Source: Hymenobacter elongatus
GTDB taxonomy: Bacteria > Bacteroidota > Bacteroidia > Cytophagales > Hymenobacteraceae
Direction: 5' to 3'
Length of the DNA: 64,000 bases
Assembly (NCBI RefSeq): GCF_004745955.1
Contig: NZ_SRLD01000023.1
Span: 1 to 64,000 of the forward strand
The notes beneath the pieces were generated by a model. The model was not told where the DNA came from. It saw nothing but the letters and a program-made list of their open reading frames with translations, and did no database searches. The position numbers were made by a program, and so were the translations under genes. Of this stretch, positions 30,835 to 39,395 are shown one piece after another; the first letter of the stretch is position 1; every line of letters begins with the position of its first letter.

Positions 30835-32544
30835 ATGCCCGAACAACCCGCCACAACGCCCCAAACCCGCAAAAGCCGCGACCTGATCCACTTTCTAGTA
30901 GTGATAGGTGGGCTGCTCTTGCTCAACTTCCTGGGCCAGCAGTTCTTCTTTCGCCTCGACCTGACCCAGGAAAAGCGCTACACTATGTCTGGGGCTACCA
31001 AGCAGCTGCTCGAAAATCTGCCGCAGCCCGTCACGGTTACGGTGTATCTGGATGGCGACTTTCCGCCCGGCTTCCGCCGCCTGCAGCAGGCCGTGCGCGA
31101 AACCCTGAACGAAATGCAGGTGTACGGCGGCTCCAACCTGCACTACGTGTTCGTCGACCCCTCAGCGGCCGGCACCGAAAAGGCCCGCAACGAGTACTAT
31201 GCCGCACTGCTGAAAAAAGGCCTGCGCCCCACCAACCTCGGGGCCAATGAAAACGGCAAGCGCGTCGAAAAAATTATTTTTCCCTGGGCCACCGTGGCCG
31301 GCGGCGGCAAGGAGCAGCAGGTACTGCTGCTGCGCGGCAACCAGGCGGCCCCCTCCGACGTGCGCCTCAACCAAAGCATCGAAGGCCTCGAATATGAAGT
31401 GGCCAGCGCCATCCGGAAGCTCAACCCCGGCCAGCGCCAGCGCATCGGGGTGCTGGAAGGCCACGGCGAGCTGAGCAACGCCGAAGCTGGCGACATCATT
31501 GGCTCGTTACAGCAGTTCTACGACGTATTTCGGGTAGACCTCAGCAAAACGCGGCCCCAGGACCTACGCACGCTCAGCGCCATCATCGTGGCCAAGCCCT
31601 CCACGGCCTATTCCGAAGCCGAGAAGTTCCGGCTCGACCAGTTCATCACGCACGGCGGCCACGCGCTGTTTTTCGTGGATGCCATGCGGGTGAATCTGGA
31701 TAGCGCCAACCGGGGCGGCATGCTGTCTTTCCCGTTGCAACTCAACCTGGATGATCTGCTCTTCAAATACGGCGCGCGCATCAACCCCGATCTGCTGCTC
31801 GACCTCAATTCCGGCGTGATTCCCCTGGTAACGGGCACCGAGGGCAACAAGCCCAAAGTAGAGGCCATGCCGTGGCAGTTTTACCCACTCATCAACAACT
31901 TCAGCAAGCACCCCATCACCCGCAACCTCGACGCGGTGTACACCAAGTTCGTCAGCACCATCGACACGGTGAAGGCCGCCGGTATCCGCAAAACGCCGTT
32001 GCTCTTCACTTCGCGCTACACCCGCGTGCTGCCCGCGCCAGTGCCCGTCAACTTCAACGATGCCCGCCTGGAGCCCAACCAAAAGCTCTACCAGGAACGC
32101 TTCAAGCCAGTGGGCTATCTGCTCGAAGGCCAGTTTGCCTCCCTCTACGCCAACCGGGCCGAGCCCGGCACCAGTAACTTTCAGCCCGCTGTTTCTCCCG
32201 GCAGCAAGCCCGCGAAAGTGCTCGTCTTGTCCGACGGTGACTTCGTGCGCTCGGAGCTGGACCCCAAAACCGGCAACCCCTACCGCCTGGGCTTCGACCG
32301 CCTCGCCAACACCGAATTCGCCAACCGCGAGCTGGTCCTCAATGCCGTTGATTACATGCTCGACGAAAGCGGCCTAATCAGTGTGCGCGGCAAGCAAATT
32401 ACCCTGCGCCCCCTGGATAAGCTCAAGGTCATCGAGCAAAAAAGCCGCTGGCAGCTCCTGAACCTGGTAGCGCCGCTGGTGCTGCTGGGCGTGTTCGGCG
32501 CTGTGCGGACGTGGCGGAGAAAGCAGCGGTATGCCCGGTTTTAA
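30835..32544 (+). CDS. gldG: Gliding-motility ABC transporter substrate-binding/membrane protein GldG
   Basis: 569 aa from the ATG at 30835. It begins with a cytoplasmic tail, one membrane helix (LIHFLVVIGGLLLLNFLGQQ), then a large periplasmic part (about 40-540) of the ABC-type uncharacterised domain, and ends with a second helix (LLNLVAPLVLLGVFGAV) and a basic tail. The DLTQEKRYTMS motif after the first helix and VAKPSTAYSEAEKFRLDQFI are typical of GldG. It is the third part of the GldAFG complex. The start is separated from gldF by the 149-base palindromic repeat. Confidence 0.92.
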   Translation: MPEQPATTPQTRKSRDLIHFLVVIGGLLLLNFLGQQFFFRLDLTQEKRYTMSGATKQLLENLPQPVTVTVYLDGDFPPGFRRLQQAVRETLNEMQVYGGSNLHYVFVDPSAAGTEKARNEYYAALLKKGLRPTNLGANENGKRVEKIIFPWATVAGGGKEQQVLLLRGNQAAPSDVRLNQSIEGLEYEVASAIRKLNPGQRQRIGVLEGHGELSNAEAGDIIGSLQQFYDVFRVDLSKTRPQDLRTLSAIIVAKPSTAYSEAEKFRLDQFITHGGHALFFVDAMRVNLDSANRGGMLSFPLQLNLDDLLFKYGARINPDLLLDLNSGVIPLVTGTEGNKPKVEAMPWQFYPLINNFSKHPITRNLDAVYTKFVSTIDTVKAAGIRKTPLLFTSRYTRVLPAPVPVNFNDARLEPNQKLYQERFKPVGYLLEGQFASLYANRAEPGTSNFQPAVSPGSKPAKVLVLSDGDFVRSELDPKTGNPYRLGFDRLANTEFANRELVLNAVDYMLDESGLISVRGKQITLRPLDKLKVIEQKSRWQLLNLVAPLVLLGVFGAVRTWRRKQRYARF

Positions 32545-32568
32545 AACCGCCTGCTTTGCTACTAGCCA

Positions 32569-32758
32569 TGAGGAGGCTATGAAGCTATTTAGGAAGTCGG
32601 TATAATCACTTCAGAACGTCATGCTGAGCGCAGTCGCAGCATCTCTACCGCTTCGTTGAGTCGGCATTGATTACTAATGCGGTAGAGATGCTTCGACTGC
32701 GCTCAGCATGACGTTCGACAAGCTGCATGACGTTCGACAGACTTCTTAAATAGCCTCT
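32569..32758. repeat. Composite palindromic repeat after gldG
   Basis: The core (32614-32716) starts GAACGTCATGCTGAGC and ends GCTCAGCATGACGTTC, with arms matching inwards through GTCG(C/A)AGCATCTCTACCGC. A short extra copy GCATGACGTTCGACAG follows at 32725. Outer arms (GAGGCTAT...TATTTAGGAAGTC near 32569 and GACTTCTTAAATAGCCTC near 32740) add a second, longer inverted repeat. The same core occurs at 37964-38058 and one arm at 247-262. Confidence 0.7.
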
Positions 32759-32826
32759 ACATGTCATCTAAATTGGGAAGGTATAAATCCGAAAATTCTG
32801 AGGATGAAGTAGCCACCAAGTTCGCA

Positions 32827-33060
32827 CTACGCGCTACTGCTTTCTGGCAGGCCCTCCAGCAGCTCCTGTAGCACCGCCGCTTCCCGCTCCAGGCCCGCAA
32901 TGCGGGCCTCCAGCGGCTTTTGTGGCCCGGTGCCGCAGTCGTAGAGCAGGCCACCTACAGCTTCGCCTTCGAACAGGGCCAGCCCGTTTTCTTCGCGGGC
33001 GGGGTTCGCTACCGGGCCGGTCCAGGCGCGCCGGGCATTTATGACAGGACTGGCGCCCAA
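32827..33060 (-). CDS. Possible small gene or remnant downstream of sbtA
   Basis: A 77-codon minus-strand ORF that would use TTG at 33060, 24 bases after the sbtA stop. The middle part (NGLALFEGEAVGGLLYDCG and a helical end IAGLEREAAVLQELLEGL) looks like genuine coding sequence with high GC at third positions. The N-terminal part is less convincing. It may be a gene fragment. Family not recognised. Confidence 0.3.
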   Translation of the reverse strand: MGASPVINARRAWTGPVANPAREENGLALFEGEAVGGLLYDCGTGPQKPLEARIAGLEREAAVLQELLEGLPESSSA

Positions 33061-33084
33061 TACGCTCCTCCCCGCAGAGCGGCC

Positions 33085-34050
33085 CTAGTAATGCTGAACG
33101 ATGGCAAAATACAGCGGTATGCCCACTGTGATATTGAAAGGGAACGTAACACCCAGTGCCATTGGTAAATACAGGCCCGGGTCAGCTGTGGGAGCAGCCA
33201 GGCGCATCGCTGCCGGTACGGCAATGTAAGAAGCGCTAGCTGCCAGAATAGCGAAGATGAAACGGTCGCCTACACTGTCGGTTACCAAGTGGCTGAGAGC
33301 CGCTACTAGGCAGCCATTTACCAAGGGTACCAGCACGGCAAACCCCGTAACGAAGCGCCCATAACGCAGGAAGGTGGCAAAGCGACGGGCCGTAACCATA
33401 CCCATTTCAAGTAGAAAGATTGCCAGGAACCCTTTAAAGATATCGGTGGTGAAAGGCTTGATCCCGTCGGCCTGCTTGGTATCGGCAATGAGGCCGATAA
33501 CGAGACTGCCAAGCACCATGAGCACGCTGCCGTTGGTGAAGGAGTGTTGCACGATGGGACCCAGCCGAGGTGCCGCTTCAGCCGAGGGAGCCTCGTAGCG
33601 CATCATGAGAATAACTCCCACAATGATGGCCGGCGCTTCCATTAAGGCCATCACGGCTACCATGTGCCCGCCAAAGTGCAGCTTCTGACCATCGAGAAAC
33701 GATACGGCCGATACAAAGGTGACGGCGCTTACCGAGCCATAAGCCGCCGCCACGGCTCCGGCGTCGGCGATACTTAGCCGTCCCTTCAGCAGGAAGAAAG
33801 TATACAGGGGAATCAAGCCTGCCAGCAGCAGCCCAAAGCCCAAAGAGTAGAGTATTTCGGCGCTGAAAGTACTATGGGCCAGTTCCTGACCGCCCTTGAA
33901 GCCGATGGAAAATAGCAGGTAGAGAGAAATGAACTTGATAGTAGATGGTGGAATCTCCAGGTCGCTTTTAACGACCGTGGCCACTATGCCGAGCACGAAA
34001 AAGAGTAGCGTGGGATTGGTTAGGTTCGAAATCAGTAGGGGTATGTCCAT
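33085..34050 (-). CDS. Sodium-dependent bicarbonate transporter family permease (SbtA-like)
   Basis: 321 aa from the ATG at 34050; upstream in-frame residues are not conserved. About ten hydrophobic helices. The family's signature stretches are present: NLTNPTLLFFVLGIVATVVKSDLEIP at residues 7-32, SIGFKGGQEL, AAYGSVSAVTFVSAV and ASASYIAVPAAMRLA. Cyanobacterial SbtA brings bicarbonate in with Na+. Here it probably supplies bicarbonate for carboxylases such as the pyruvate carboxylase of this window. No SbtB regulator is adjacent. Divergent from isocitrate dehydrogenase. Confidence 0.88.
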   Translation of the reverse strand: MDIPLLISNLTNPTLLFFVLGIVATVVKSDLEIPPSTIKFISLYLLFSIGFKGGQELAHSTFSAEILYSLGFGLLLAGLIPLYTFFLLKGRLSIADAGAVAAAYGSVSAVTFVSAVSFLDGQKLHFGGHMVAVMALMEAPAIIVGVILMMRYEAPSAEAAPRLGPIVQHSFTNGSVLMVLGSLVIGLIADTKQADGIKPFTTDIFKGFLAIFLLEMGMVTARRFATFLRYGRFVTGFAVLVPLVNGCLVAALSHLVTDSVGDRFIFAILAASASYIAVPAAMRLAAPTADPGLYLPMALGVTFPFNITVGIPLYFAIVQHY

Positions 34051-34150
34051 AAGGAGAACAAGAAAAAAGGCAGGAAAAAGGGATATGTACACTACTTCGC
34101 CACAGGCTGGCACCACCGGCCACCTGTTGCGCACAGTGCTAAAATGGCTG

Positions 34151-34179
34151 CAAAGGTAACTTTTGTGCTAGTAAAACAA
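34151..34179 (-). promoter_or_regulatory. Candidate promoter for the bicarbonate transporter gene
   Basis: On the minus strand TACCTTTG (34158-34151) matches the -7 consensus exactly, with TTG (34179-34177) 18 bases upstream as a -33 element. The start of transcription would be near 34145, leaving about 95 bases of leader before the ATG at 34050. Confidence 0.55.
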
Positions 34180-34238
34180 TCACGAAAAATAAAACTGATA
34201 TCTGTAATGATGGTAATGCTATTAAAAAAAGGGGTCCA

Positions 34239-34246
34239 TACATTTG
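34239..34246 (+). promoter_or_regulatory. Candidate -7 box for isocitrate dehydrogenase
   Basis: TACATTTG matches TAnnTTTG. It lies 44 bases before the ATG at 34291. The expected -33 TTG is not clear. Confidence 0.4.
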
Positions 34247-34290
34247 TGCCGGTGCTCACCCGCCTCTTTCCTTCCTATTTAGTAGAACAT

Positions 34291-35778
34291 ATGAACCCTA
34301 GTGTTCCTATCACGGTCGCCGTCGGCGACGGCATCGGCCCGGAGATTATGAGCCAGACTCTGCGCATCCTAGAGGCAGCCGGTGCCGCATTGGTGCCAGA
34401 ATTCATTGAAGTGGGAGAGGCAACATATCGGGCCGGGAACACGTCGGGCATTGGTCCGGAGGCATGGGAGTCGCTGCGGCGCACCAAAGTGTTGCTCAAG
34501 GCCCCCATCACCACGCCGCTGGGCGGGGGCTATAAAAGCCTGAACGTGACGCTACGCAAAATGCTAGGCCTGTATGCTAACGTGCGCCCCAACCGCTCAC
34601 TACACCCGGCCGTAGCCACGCGCTTTCCCACCTTAGACGTAGTTATTATCCGGGAGAATGAGGAGGACCTCTACGCTGGCATCGAGCACCAGCAGACGCC
34701 CGATGTGGTGCAGTGCCTAAAGCTGGTAAGCCGTACCGGATGCGAGAAAATCGTGCGTTACGCTTTCGAGTACTGTCGGCAACACAGCCGCGGCAAGCTC
34801 ACCTGCATGACCAAGGACAATATTATGAAGCTCACCGACGGGTTGTTTCACCGCGTGTTCATGGAAATCGGGCAGGAGTACCCCGACATTGCGCAAGACC
34901 ATCAGATCATCGACATTGGGGCAGCACGCCTGGCCGACACACCCGAGCGCTACGATGTGGTAGTGACCCTGAACCTGTATGGCGACATTATTTCCGATAT
35001 TGTGGCCCAGGTAGCTGGCTCAGTAGGCCTGGCTGGCTCGTCCAATGTGGGTGACCACGGTGCCCTGTTTGAGGCCATCCACGGTTCGGCTCCCGACATT
35101 GCTGGCCAGGACGTGGCCAACCCCAGTGGGCTGTTGCAAGCCGCTGTGCTCATGTTGAAACATCTGGGCCAGCACGACGTGGCCGCCCGCGTACACAACG
35201 CCTGGCTGTGCGCCCTGGAAGAGGGACAGCATACGGCCGACATTTACCGCCCCGAAACCAGCCGGGCCAAGGTCGGGACGACTGCTTTTGCCGATGCCGT
35301 CATTGCCCGCCTGGGACGTTTGCCGCAGCAGCTAGCACCAATGATGGTTCCAACTGTCCAAGCTAGGCCGGTGCGCACGGCCAGAACGATACAGCGCTAT
35401 GGCCCCGCCATGGTGCAGCAGCAACTGGTAGGCATTGACATATTTTTGCGCTGGGATGGTACCAATGCCCACGAATTGGGCACCATGCTGGAAGAACTGA
35501 CCGGTCACCGGATGCAGCTCAAACTTATTACGAACCGCGGGGTGAAAGTATACCCTCAGGGCCACCCCGAAACCTTTTGCACCGACCATTGGCGTTGCCG
35601 CTTTGTGTCGGCGCAGGCCCGAACAGTCAGTGAAAAGCCTGCCTTCGTCCCTGTTGCGTTTCTGGACGTGCTGGCGCTGTTGCACCGGCTCTGTGACTGC
35701 GGACTCTACATCATCAAAATTGAGCACTTATACCTGATGAACGGTCAGCGGGCGTTTTCGCTGGGCCAAGGCGAATAA
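34291..35778 (+). CDS. icd: Isocitrate dehydrogenase, Thermus-type with C-terminal extension
   Basis: 495 aa from the ATG at 34291, opening with VPITVAVGDGIGPEIM. The iso-propylmalate/isocitrate dehydrogenase family marks follow: NVTLRKMLGLYANVRP, VIIRENEEDLYAGIEH, the Lys of CMTKDNIMKLTDG, and DIVAQVAGSVGLAGSSNVGDHGALFEAIHGSAPDIAGQ. An additional about 130 residues at the end (from about 365) resemble the extra C-terminal domain of the Thermus-type enzyme, giving the length near 490. It oxidises isocitrate to 2-oxoglutarate and CO2 in the TCA cycle. Cofactor preference is not decided here. Confidence 0.9.
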   Translation: MNPSVPITVAVGDGIGPEIMSQTLRILEAAGAALVPEFIEVGEATYRAGNTSGIGPEAWESLRRTKVLLKAPITTPLGGGYKSLNVTLRKMLGLYANVRPNRSLHPAVATRFPTLDVVIIRENEEDLYAGIEHQQTPDVVQCLKLVSRTGCEKIVRYAFEYCRQHSRGKLTCMTKDNIMKLTDGLFHRVFMEIGQEYPDIAQDHQIIDIGAARLADTPERYDVVVTLNLYGDIISDIVAQVAGSVGLAGSSNVGDHGALFEAIHGSAPDIAGQDVANPSGLLQAAVLMLKHLGQHDVAARVHNAWLCALEEGQHTADIYRPETSRAKVGTTAFADAVIARLGRLPQQLAPMMVPTVQARPVRTARTIQRYGPAMVQQQLVGIDIFLRWDGTNAHELGTMLEELTGHRMQLKLITNRGVKVYPQGHPETFCTDHWRCRFVSAQARTVSEKPAFVPVAFLDVLALLHRLCDCGLYIIKIEHLYLMNGQRAFSLGQGE

Positions 35779-36160
35779 GGCAACCCGTAGAGAAGCATAC
35801 ATTCTTAACGACAGGCAGGTCAGCCATCTGTGGCCGTTGCGGCTAAAACCGGCTTCGGACAAATTAGATCCAAGAGGCTAGGGCAGTACCCGCTACCTGG
35901 TGCGACTTGCATAGCTCATGTACCAGAGGCAATCAACATGGGTTATGCGAACTACAAAGTACGCCCTACTGTGTCCCAACGAGCATTTCCTCATCTGGCG
36001 TCGGGGTAGGGCAGCGTAGCGCGTGCCGCCCGACTGCATAAAGTAAGGAATATAGGCTGCCACGTAGCAGCATAGTCGAGCCGTACCATTTGTTGTACGG
36101 TGCCGACCTTCAGATACTGATGATTCCGCTCGGCCAAGGCCAGGCTGGCCCGCGGTTACC
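35779..36160. other. 382-base region with possible decayed coding sequence
   Basis: No intact gene was found. On the minus strand around 36150-35990 a run reads like coding DNA (ASLALAERNHQYLKVGTVQQ, then MVRLDYAAT), but it needs a frame change to continue as AAYIPYFMQSGGTRYAALP. It looks like a gene remnant. I could not name the family. Bases 35779-35985 hold nothing recognisable. Confidence 0.3.
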
Positions 36161-36601
36161 TCAGAACCGAATCACGTCTTCGCGTACGAAGGTGGCCAGC
36201 AAGTCGTATAGGGCGGCGTCTTCGGAGGTGGCCGTGGAGAGAAGCCGGGGGGCGCGGGCCGGATTGAGGTAGCCTTTCAGATGCTTGAAATCGGCGGGGT
36301 TCACGGCTTTGAAGCCCATGGACCACTGCGAGAAATTACGCTGCTGAATGGGGCCATCGGCGAGCTTTAGCACGTCGTGGTGGCGGAAGTCACGCTCGAT
36401 TTTCTCGAAGATGAAATACACTTCTTCCTGGCTGCCCTCCAGCACCTGCATGATTTCGCCCTGGCTGTAGAGCAGTACGCCGGTGAGGCCGTGGGCAGTG
36501 TTCCAGGCGCGCGACTGGGCAAGGATGGCTTGCAGCTCCGGTTCCTGCAAGGAAGCCGTAGCCGAGCTTTGATACACCAGATGATAGAGGGGAACCGGCA
36601 T
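36161..36601 (-). CDS. BLUF-domain blue-light sensor
   Basis: 146 aa, little more than the BLUF domain itself. The flavin-site residues of the family are in register with Slr1694: Tyr10 in LYHLVYQSSA, Asn34, Gln52 in IMQVLEG, Trp93 and Met95 in QWSMGF. BLUF proteins bind FAD and change hydrogen bonding around the Gln on blue light. No output domain is fused, so a partner protein must take the signal; none is adjacent. Divergent from dnaN. Confidence 0.92.
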   Translation of the reverse strand: MPVPLYHLVYQSSATASLQEPELQAILAQSRAWNTAHGLTGVLLYSQGEIMQVLEGSQEEVYFIFEKIERDFRHHDVLKLADGPIQQRNFSQWSMGFKAVNPADFKHLKGYLNPARAPRLLSTATSEDAALYDLLATFVREDVIRF

Positions 36602-36742
36602 GCGGGAAGGTAGAGATACTATAGAGAGAAGCAGTCAATTAAATCCCTTAATTAGACTATTGCAACAGATGAGGTGGAAATCTATTTCCGTTGTACAAGG
36701 CAGCAGCGCCTACTGCCCAAAACCACCTGGGGCGGCACTAGA

Positions 36743-36769
36743 AAACCCCGCCGGGGTTTCCTATCTTTG
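36743..36769 (+). promoter_or_regulatory. dnaN promoter region with palindrome
   Basis: TATCTTTG (36762-36769) matches the -7 consensus, 36 bases before the dnaN ATG. Directly upstream, AAACCCCG-C-CGGGGTTT (36743-36759) is a perfect 17-base palindrome in the spacer between the expected -33 and -7 positions, a fitting place for a repressor or replication-linked factor. No -33 TTG is clear. Confidence 0.5.
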
Positions 36770-36805
36770 TCCTCTTCCACAAAAACGCCAGCCAACCCCG
36801 CCTAT

Positions 36806-37930
36806 ATGAAGTTTATCGTATCATCTTCTGCCTTGCTTAAGCAGCTCCAGAGCATCAACGGCGTGGTGACCAACAACCCCGTGGTGCCGATTCTGGAGAA
36901 CTTTCTCTTCGAAATCGAGGATGGCAAGCTGACGATTACGGCCTCCGATCTGGAGACCAGCATGATTACGGAGCTGCCCGTGGAAGCTCGCGAAAGTGGC
37001 CGCATTGCCGCGCCCGCCCGTATTCTGCTCGATACGCTGAAGAACCTCCCCGACCAGCCCGTGACCTTCACTCTGGACGAGGAAACCTACACCATCGAAA
37101 TCAGCTCGGCCAATGGCCGCTACAAGCTAGCCGGCGAAAACGCCACCGATTTCCCCCGCGTGCCGGTCGTGAAGGGCTCGGCCCCGCTTGAGATTCCCTC
37201 CTCGTCGTTGTCGCGCGCTATCAACAAGACCATCTTCGCCGTGAGCACCGACGAGCTGCGCCCCGCCATGACCGGCATCTTGGTGCAGCTGGCCGACAGC
37301 CAGATAACCTTTGTGGCCACCGATGGCCACCGCCTGCTACGCTACCGCCGCTCCGACGTGGGCGCGGGCCAGACGGCTAACCTGATTATTCCGCGCAAAG
37401 CGTTTAATCTGCTCAAAGGGGCGTTGCCTTCGGAGGCAACCACGGTGCGCGTCGAGTTCAACAACTCCAATGCCTTCTTCAGCTTCAACCAGATGCGCCT
37501 CGTGTGCCGTCTGATTGATGAGCGCTACCCCGATTACGAAAACGTAATTCCGGTGAGCAACCCCAACAAGCTCATCATCAGCCGCGCCGAGCTGCTGAAC
37601 TCGGTGAAGCGCATCATGATCTACTCGAACAAAACCACCCACCAGGTGCGCCTGCGCCTGGCCGGTTCCGAGCTGACCATTTCGGCCGAAGACCTCGACT
37701 TCTCGAACGAAGCCAACGAGCGCCTAGCCTGCCAGTACGAGGGCGAAGACATGGAAATAGGCTTCAACGCCCGTTTCCTGGCTGAAATGCTCTCCAATAT
37801 CGACTCCGAGGAAATCACGCTGGAGCTGAGCACGCCCAACCGCGCCGGCCTGCTCATGCCAACCGTGGCCGATGACAACGAGAGCATCCTGATGCTAGTA
37901 ATGCCGGTGATGCTGAACAACTACGTGTAA
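36806..37930 (+). CDS. dnaN: DNA polymerase III subunit beta (sliding clamp)
   Basis: 374 aa, full length, from the ATG at 36806 opening KFIVSSSALLKQLQSINGVV. Three similar clamp domains follow, with typical stretches NPVVPILENFLFEI, ATDGHRLLRYRRS, LIDERYPDYENVIP and a C-terminal hydrophobic end. The ring-shaped dimer tethers DNA polymerase to DNA. The 44 extra in-frame codons upstream contain the promoter and are not translated. Neighbours (BLUF gene, gldC) are unrelated; no dnaA or recF is adjacent. Confidence 0.97.
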   Translation: MKFIVSSSALLKQLQSINGVVTNNPVVPILENFLFEIEDGKLTITASDLETSMITELPVEARESGRIAAPARILLDTLKNLPDQPVTFTLDEETYTIEISSANGRYKLAGENATDFPRVPVVKGSAPLEIPSSSLSRAINKTIFAVSTDELRPAMTGILVQLADSQITFVATDGHRLLRYRRSDVGAGQTANLIIPRKAFNLLKGALPSEATTVRVEFNNSNAFFSFNQMRLVCRLIDERYPDYENVIPVSNPNKLIISRAELLNSVKRIMIYSNKTTHQVRLRLAGSELTISAEDLDFSNEANERLACQYEGEDMEIGFNARFLAEMLSNIDSEEITLELSTPNRAGLLMPTVADDNESILMLVMPVMLNNYV

Positions 37931-37963
37931 CGACGGTTGGCCTGCCTGCACAACAACAATGTA

Positions 37964-38058
37964 GAACGTCATGCTGAGCCTGTCGAAGCATCTCTCCCGC
38001 AGTGGTAATCAGACGACCATTGCACGCGAGATGCTTCAACAAGCTCGGCATGACGTTC
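37964..38058. repeat. 95-base palindromic repeat between dnaN and gldC
   Basis: Begins GAACGTCATGCTGAGCC and ends GGCATGACGTTC; the inner arms GTCGAAGCATCTCTC and GAGATGCTTCAACAAGC continue the pairing. The same family as the element around 32614-32716. It lies 33 bases after the dnaN stop and 19 bases before gldC. Confidence 0.75.
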
Positions 38059-38077
38059 TTTTAAAATTCCTTTACCG

Positions 38078-38416
38078 ATGAAAAAATCCGAAATCCGCTT
38101 CAGCATTGCCCTCGACGACAAAAAAGTACCCGAGGCCATCAGCTGGACGGCTACCGATGCGGGTCCCGATATCCATTTTGCCAAGGCCATTAATATTGCC
38201 CTCTGGGACCGGGACGAGCGGGGCACGATGAAAATTGACCTCTGGACCAAGGAGATGCCCGTCGATGAAATGAAGCGCTTCTGCGTGGATACAATGGGTG
38301 CCATGGCCGAAAGCCTGGAAACAGCAACCAGCGACAAAGAAATGGCCACCAAAATGCGTAATCTATGCCGTGAGCTGACCGACTACTTAAATAAGCAGGA
38401 AGCCGAGCAGCGCTAA
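38078..38416 (+). CDS. gldC: Gliding-motility protein GldC
   Basis: 112 aa, the family's usual length, with its typical opening SEIRFSIALDDKKVPEAISW, the stretch AINIALWDRDERGTMKIDLW and the TKEMPVDEMKRFC helix. GldC is a small cytoplasmic protein found with gliding genes of Bacteroidota; its exact part is unclear. It is far from gldA-gldF-gldG in this window. A terminator follows the stop by 15 bases. Confidence 0.92.
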   Translation: MKKSEIRFSIALDDKKVPEAISWTATDAGPDIHFAKAINIALWDRDERGTMKIDLWTKEMPVDEMKRFCVDTMGAMAESLETATSDKEMATKMRNLCRELTDYLNKQEAEQR

Positions 38417-38430
38417 GCAACACTACTACG

Positions 38431-38466
38431 AAAAAGCCCCACCGGATGATTCCGGCGGGGCTTTTT
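38431..38466. terminator. Terminator after gldC
   Basis: AAAAAGCCCCACCGG (38431-38445) pairs with CCGGCGGGGCTTTTT (38452-38466) with one mismatch; T residues follow. It serves gldC and the convergent exported-protein gene. Confidence 0.85.
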
Positions 38467-38486
38467 CTTTCTGCGGGCTAGGCGTA

Positions 38487-38999
38487 TTAGCGGGTCTGCT
38501 CCGGGGCGGCCGGTCGGCCCTGGCCGATAACCGCGCCTTTGCTACTGGCCGGCAGTGGGTTCTGCACCGATTTCACGAAAACGGCATTCGTCTGCTTGGC
38601 GTAGGTCTTGTCGTATTGGTAGAACTCCTCGCGGGAATCGTAGTAGGCGCTGTATTGCGAGTTGCTCAGTACGCCACGGAGCTCCTGGTCCCGCTCCCGG
38701 CATACGGCCCCGCACTGCTCGTCAATCAGCCGGGTGTTGCCAGCATTCTTCTGCTCGATGGCAGCCATCTTGGCTACTTTATCTTCATTGATGGAGCGCA
38801 GGCGCGTGGCCTGGTAGCCGTTTAGACGCAGGTCACGAGCCATCTGGTCGGAGAGGCGCTTAGCGCGCTCCTGCACCGGGTTCAGGCGGGGAGTGGCCTT
38901 GGTTTTGTCCTGGGGTTGTATGATAGAGGGCTTCTGCTGAGCCTGCGCGCCCAGCGTGGCGGCCAGAATCAGCGCGGCGGTGGCAAGTTGATTTCTCAT
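38487..38999 (-). CDS. Small exported protein, possibly CpxP/Spy-like
   Basis: 170 aa from the ATG at 38999, which begins the signal peptide (NQLATAALILAATLGAQAQ). The mature part is helical and charged (RLSDQMARDLRLNGYQATRL, then INEDKVAKMAAIEQKN and LRGVLSNSQYSAYYDSREEF), resembling the all-helical Spy/CpxP-like or DUF4890-type exported proteins of Bacteroidota. Function unknown. Confidence 0.65.
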   Translation of the reverse strand: MRNQLATAALILAATLGAQAQQKPSIIQPQDKTKATPRLNPVQERAKRLSDQMARDLRLNGYQATRLRSINEDKVAKMAAIEQKNAGNTRLIDEQCGAVCRERDQELRGVLSNSQYSAYYDSREEFYQYDKTYAKQTNAVFVKSVQNPLPASSKGAVIGQGRPAAPEQTR

Positions 39000-39395
39000 T
39001 GTATAGAAGCGTTGGAGTAGAAGTGGAAGACTACCAACAGGCGGAAGCAAAGCTTTCGACGCCGGGCGGTTGTCTTTATCTAACGAAAAACTGTGCCAGG
39101 GAGTTCGTGTAACTTTTAGGGGACGCTGGTGCTGGGCCGGGCTCCTGGAGGAAAAAATGCAGCCATACAGTCTATTATTGCGAGCAGCTCGAAGTACTAC
39201 ACCCTATGAGACGCCGAAAGCCGCTCATGCGAAAAACCCTTTACCGCACAAGCAGTAAAGGGCTTTCTGATATAAGGGAATATTGTGCTCGGCAGAGTAC
39301 GAATGGACGCCATTGACTGCGCGGAACCCGCTACTCGCAGTGCAATGACAGGAAGTACACATGAGCACACATTGCTCACAGTAGCACGCCACGCT
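39000..39395. other. Intergenic region upstream of the small exported protein
   Basis: No gene is supported. A hairpin at 39232-39266 (CCCTTTAC with GTAAAGGG, and a T-rich end on the minus strand) probably ends dcd transcription. The remaining bases show no clear structure. Confidence 0.4.
39232..39266 (-). terminator. Terminator downstream of dcd
   Basis: CCCTTTAC (39237-39244) pairs with GTAAAGGG (39255-39262), extended by AAA/TTT across one bulged base. On the minus strand the stem is followed by TTTTTC, as expected of a terminator for dcd, whose stop is 130 bases upstream. Confidence 0.55.

Noticed and set aside
32761..32871. 36-codon plus-strand ORF after the palindromic repeat (starts MSSKLGRYKS)
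   Set aside because: Overlaps the more gene-like minus-strand ORF at 32827-33060; short, with no promoter box or recognisable content.
39070..39258. 62-codon ORF before the dcd terminator
   Set aside because: Runs into the terminator hairpin and has no gene-like pattern.
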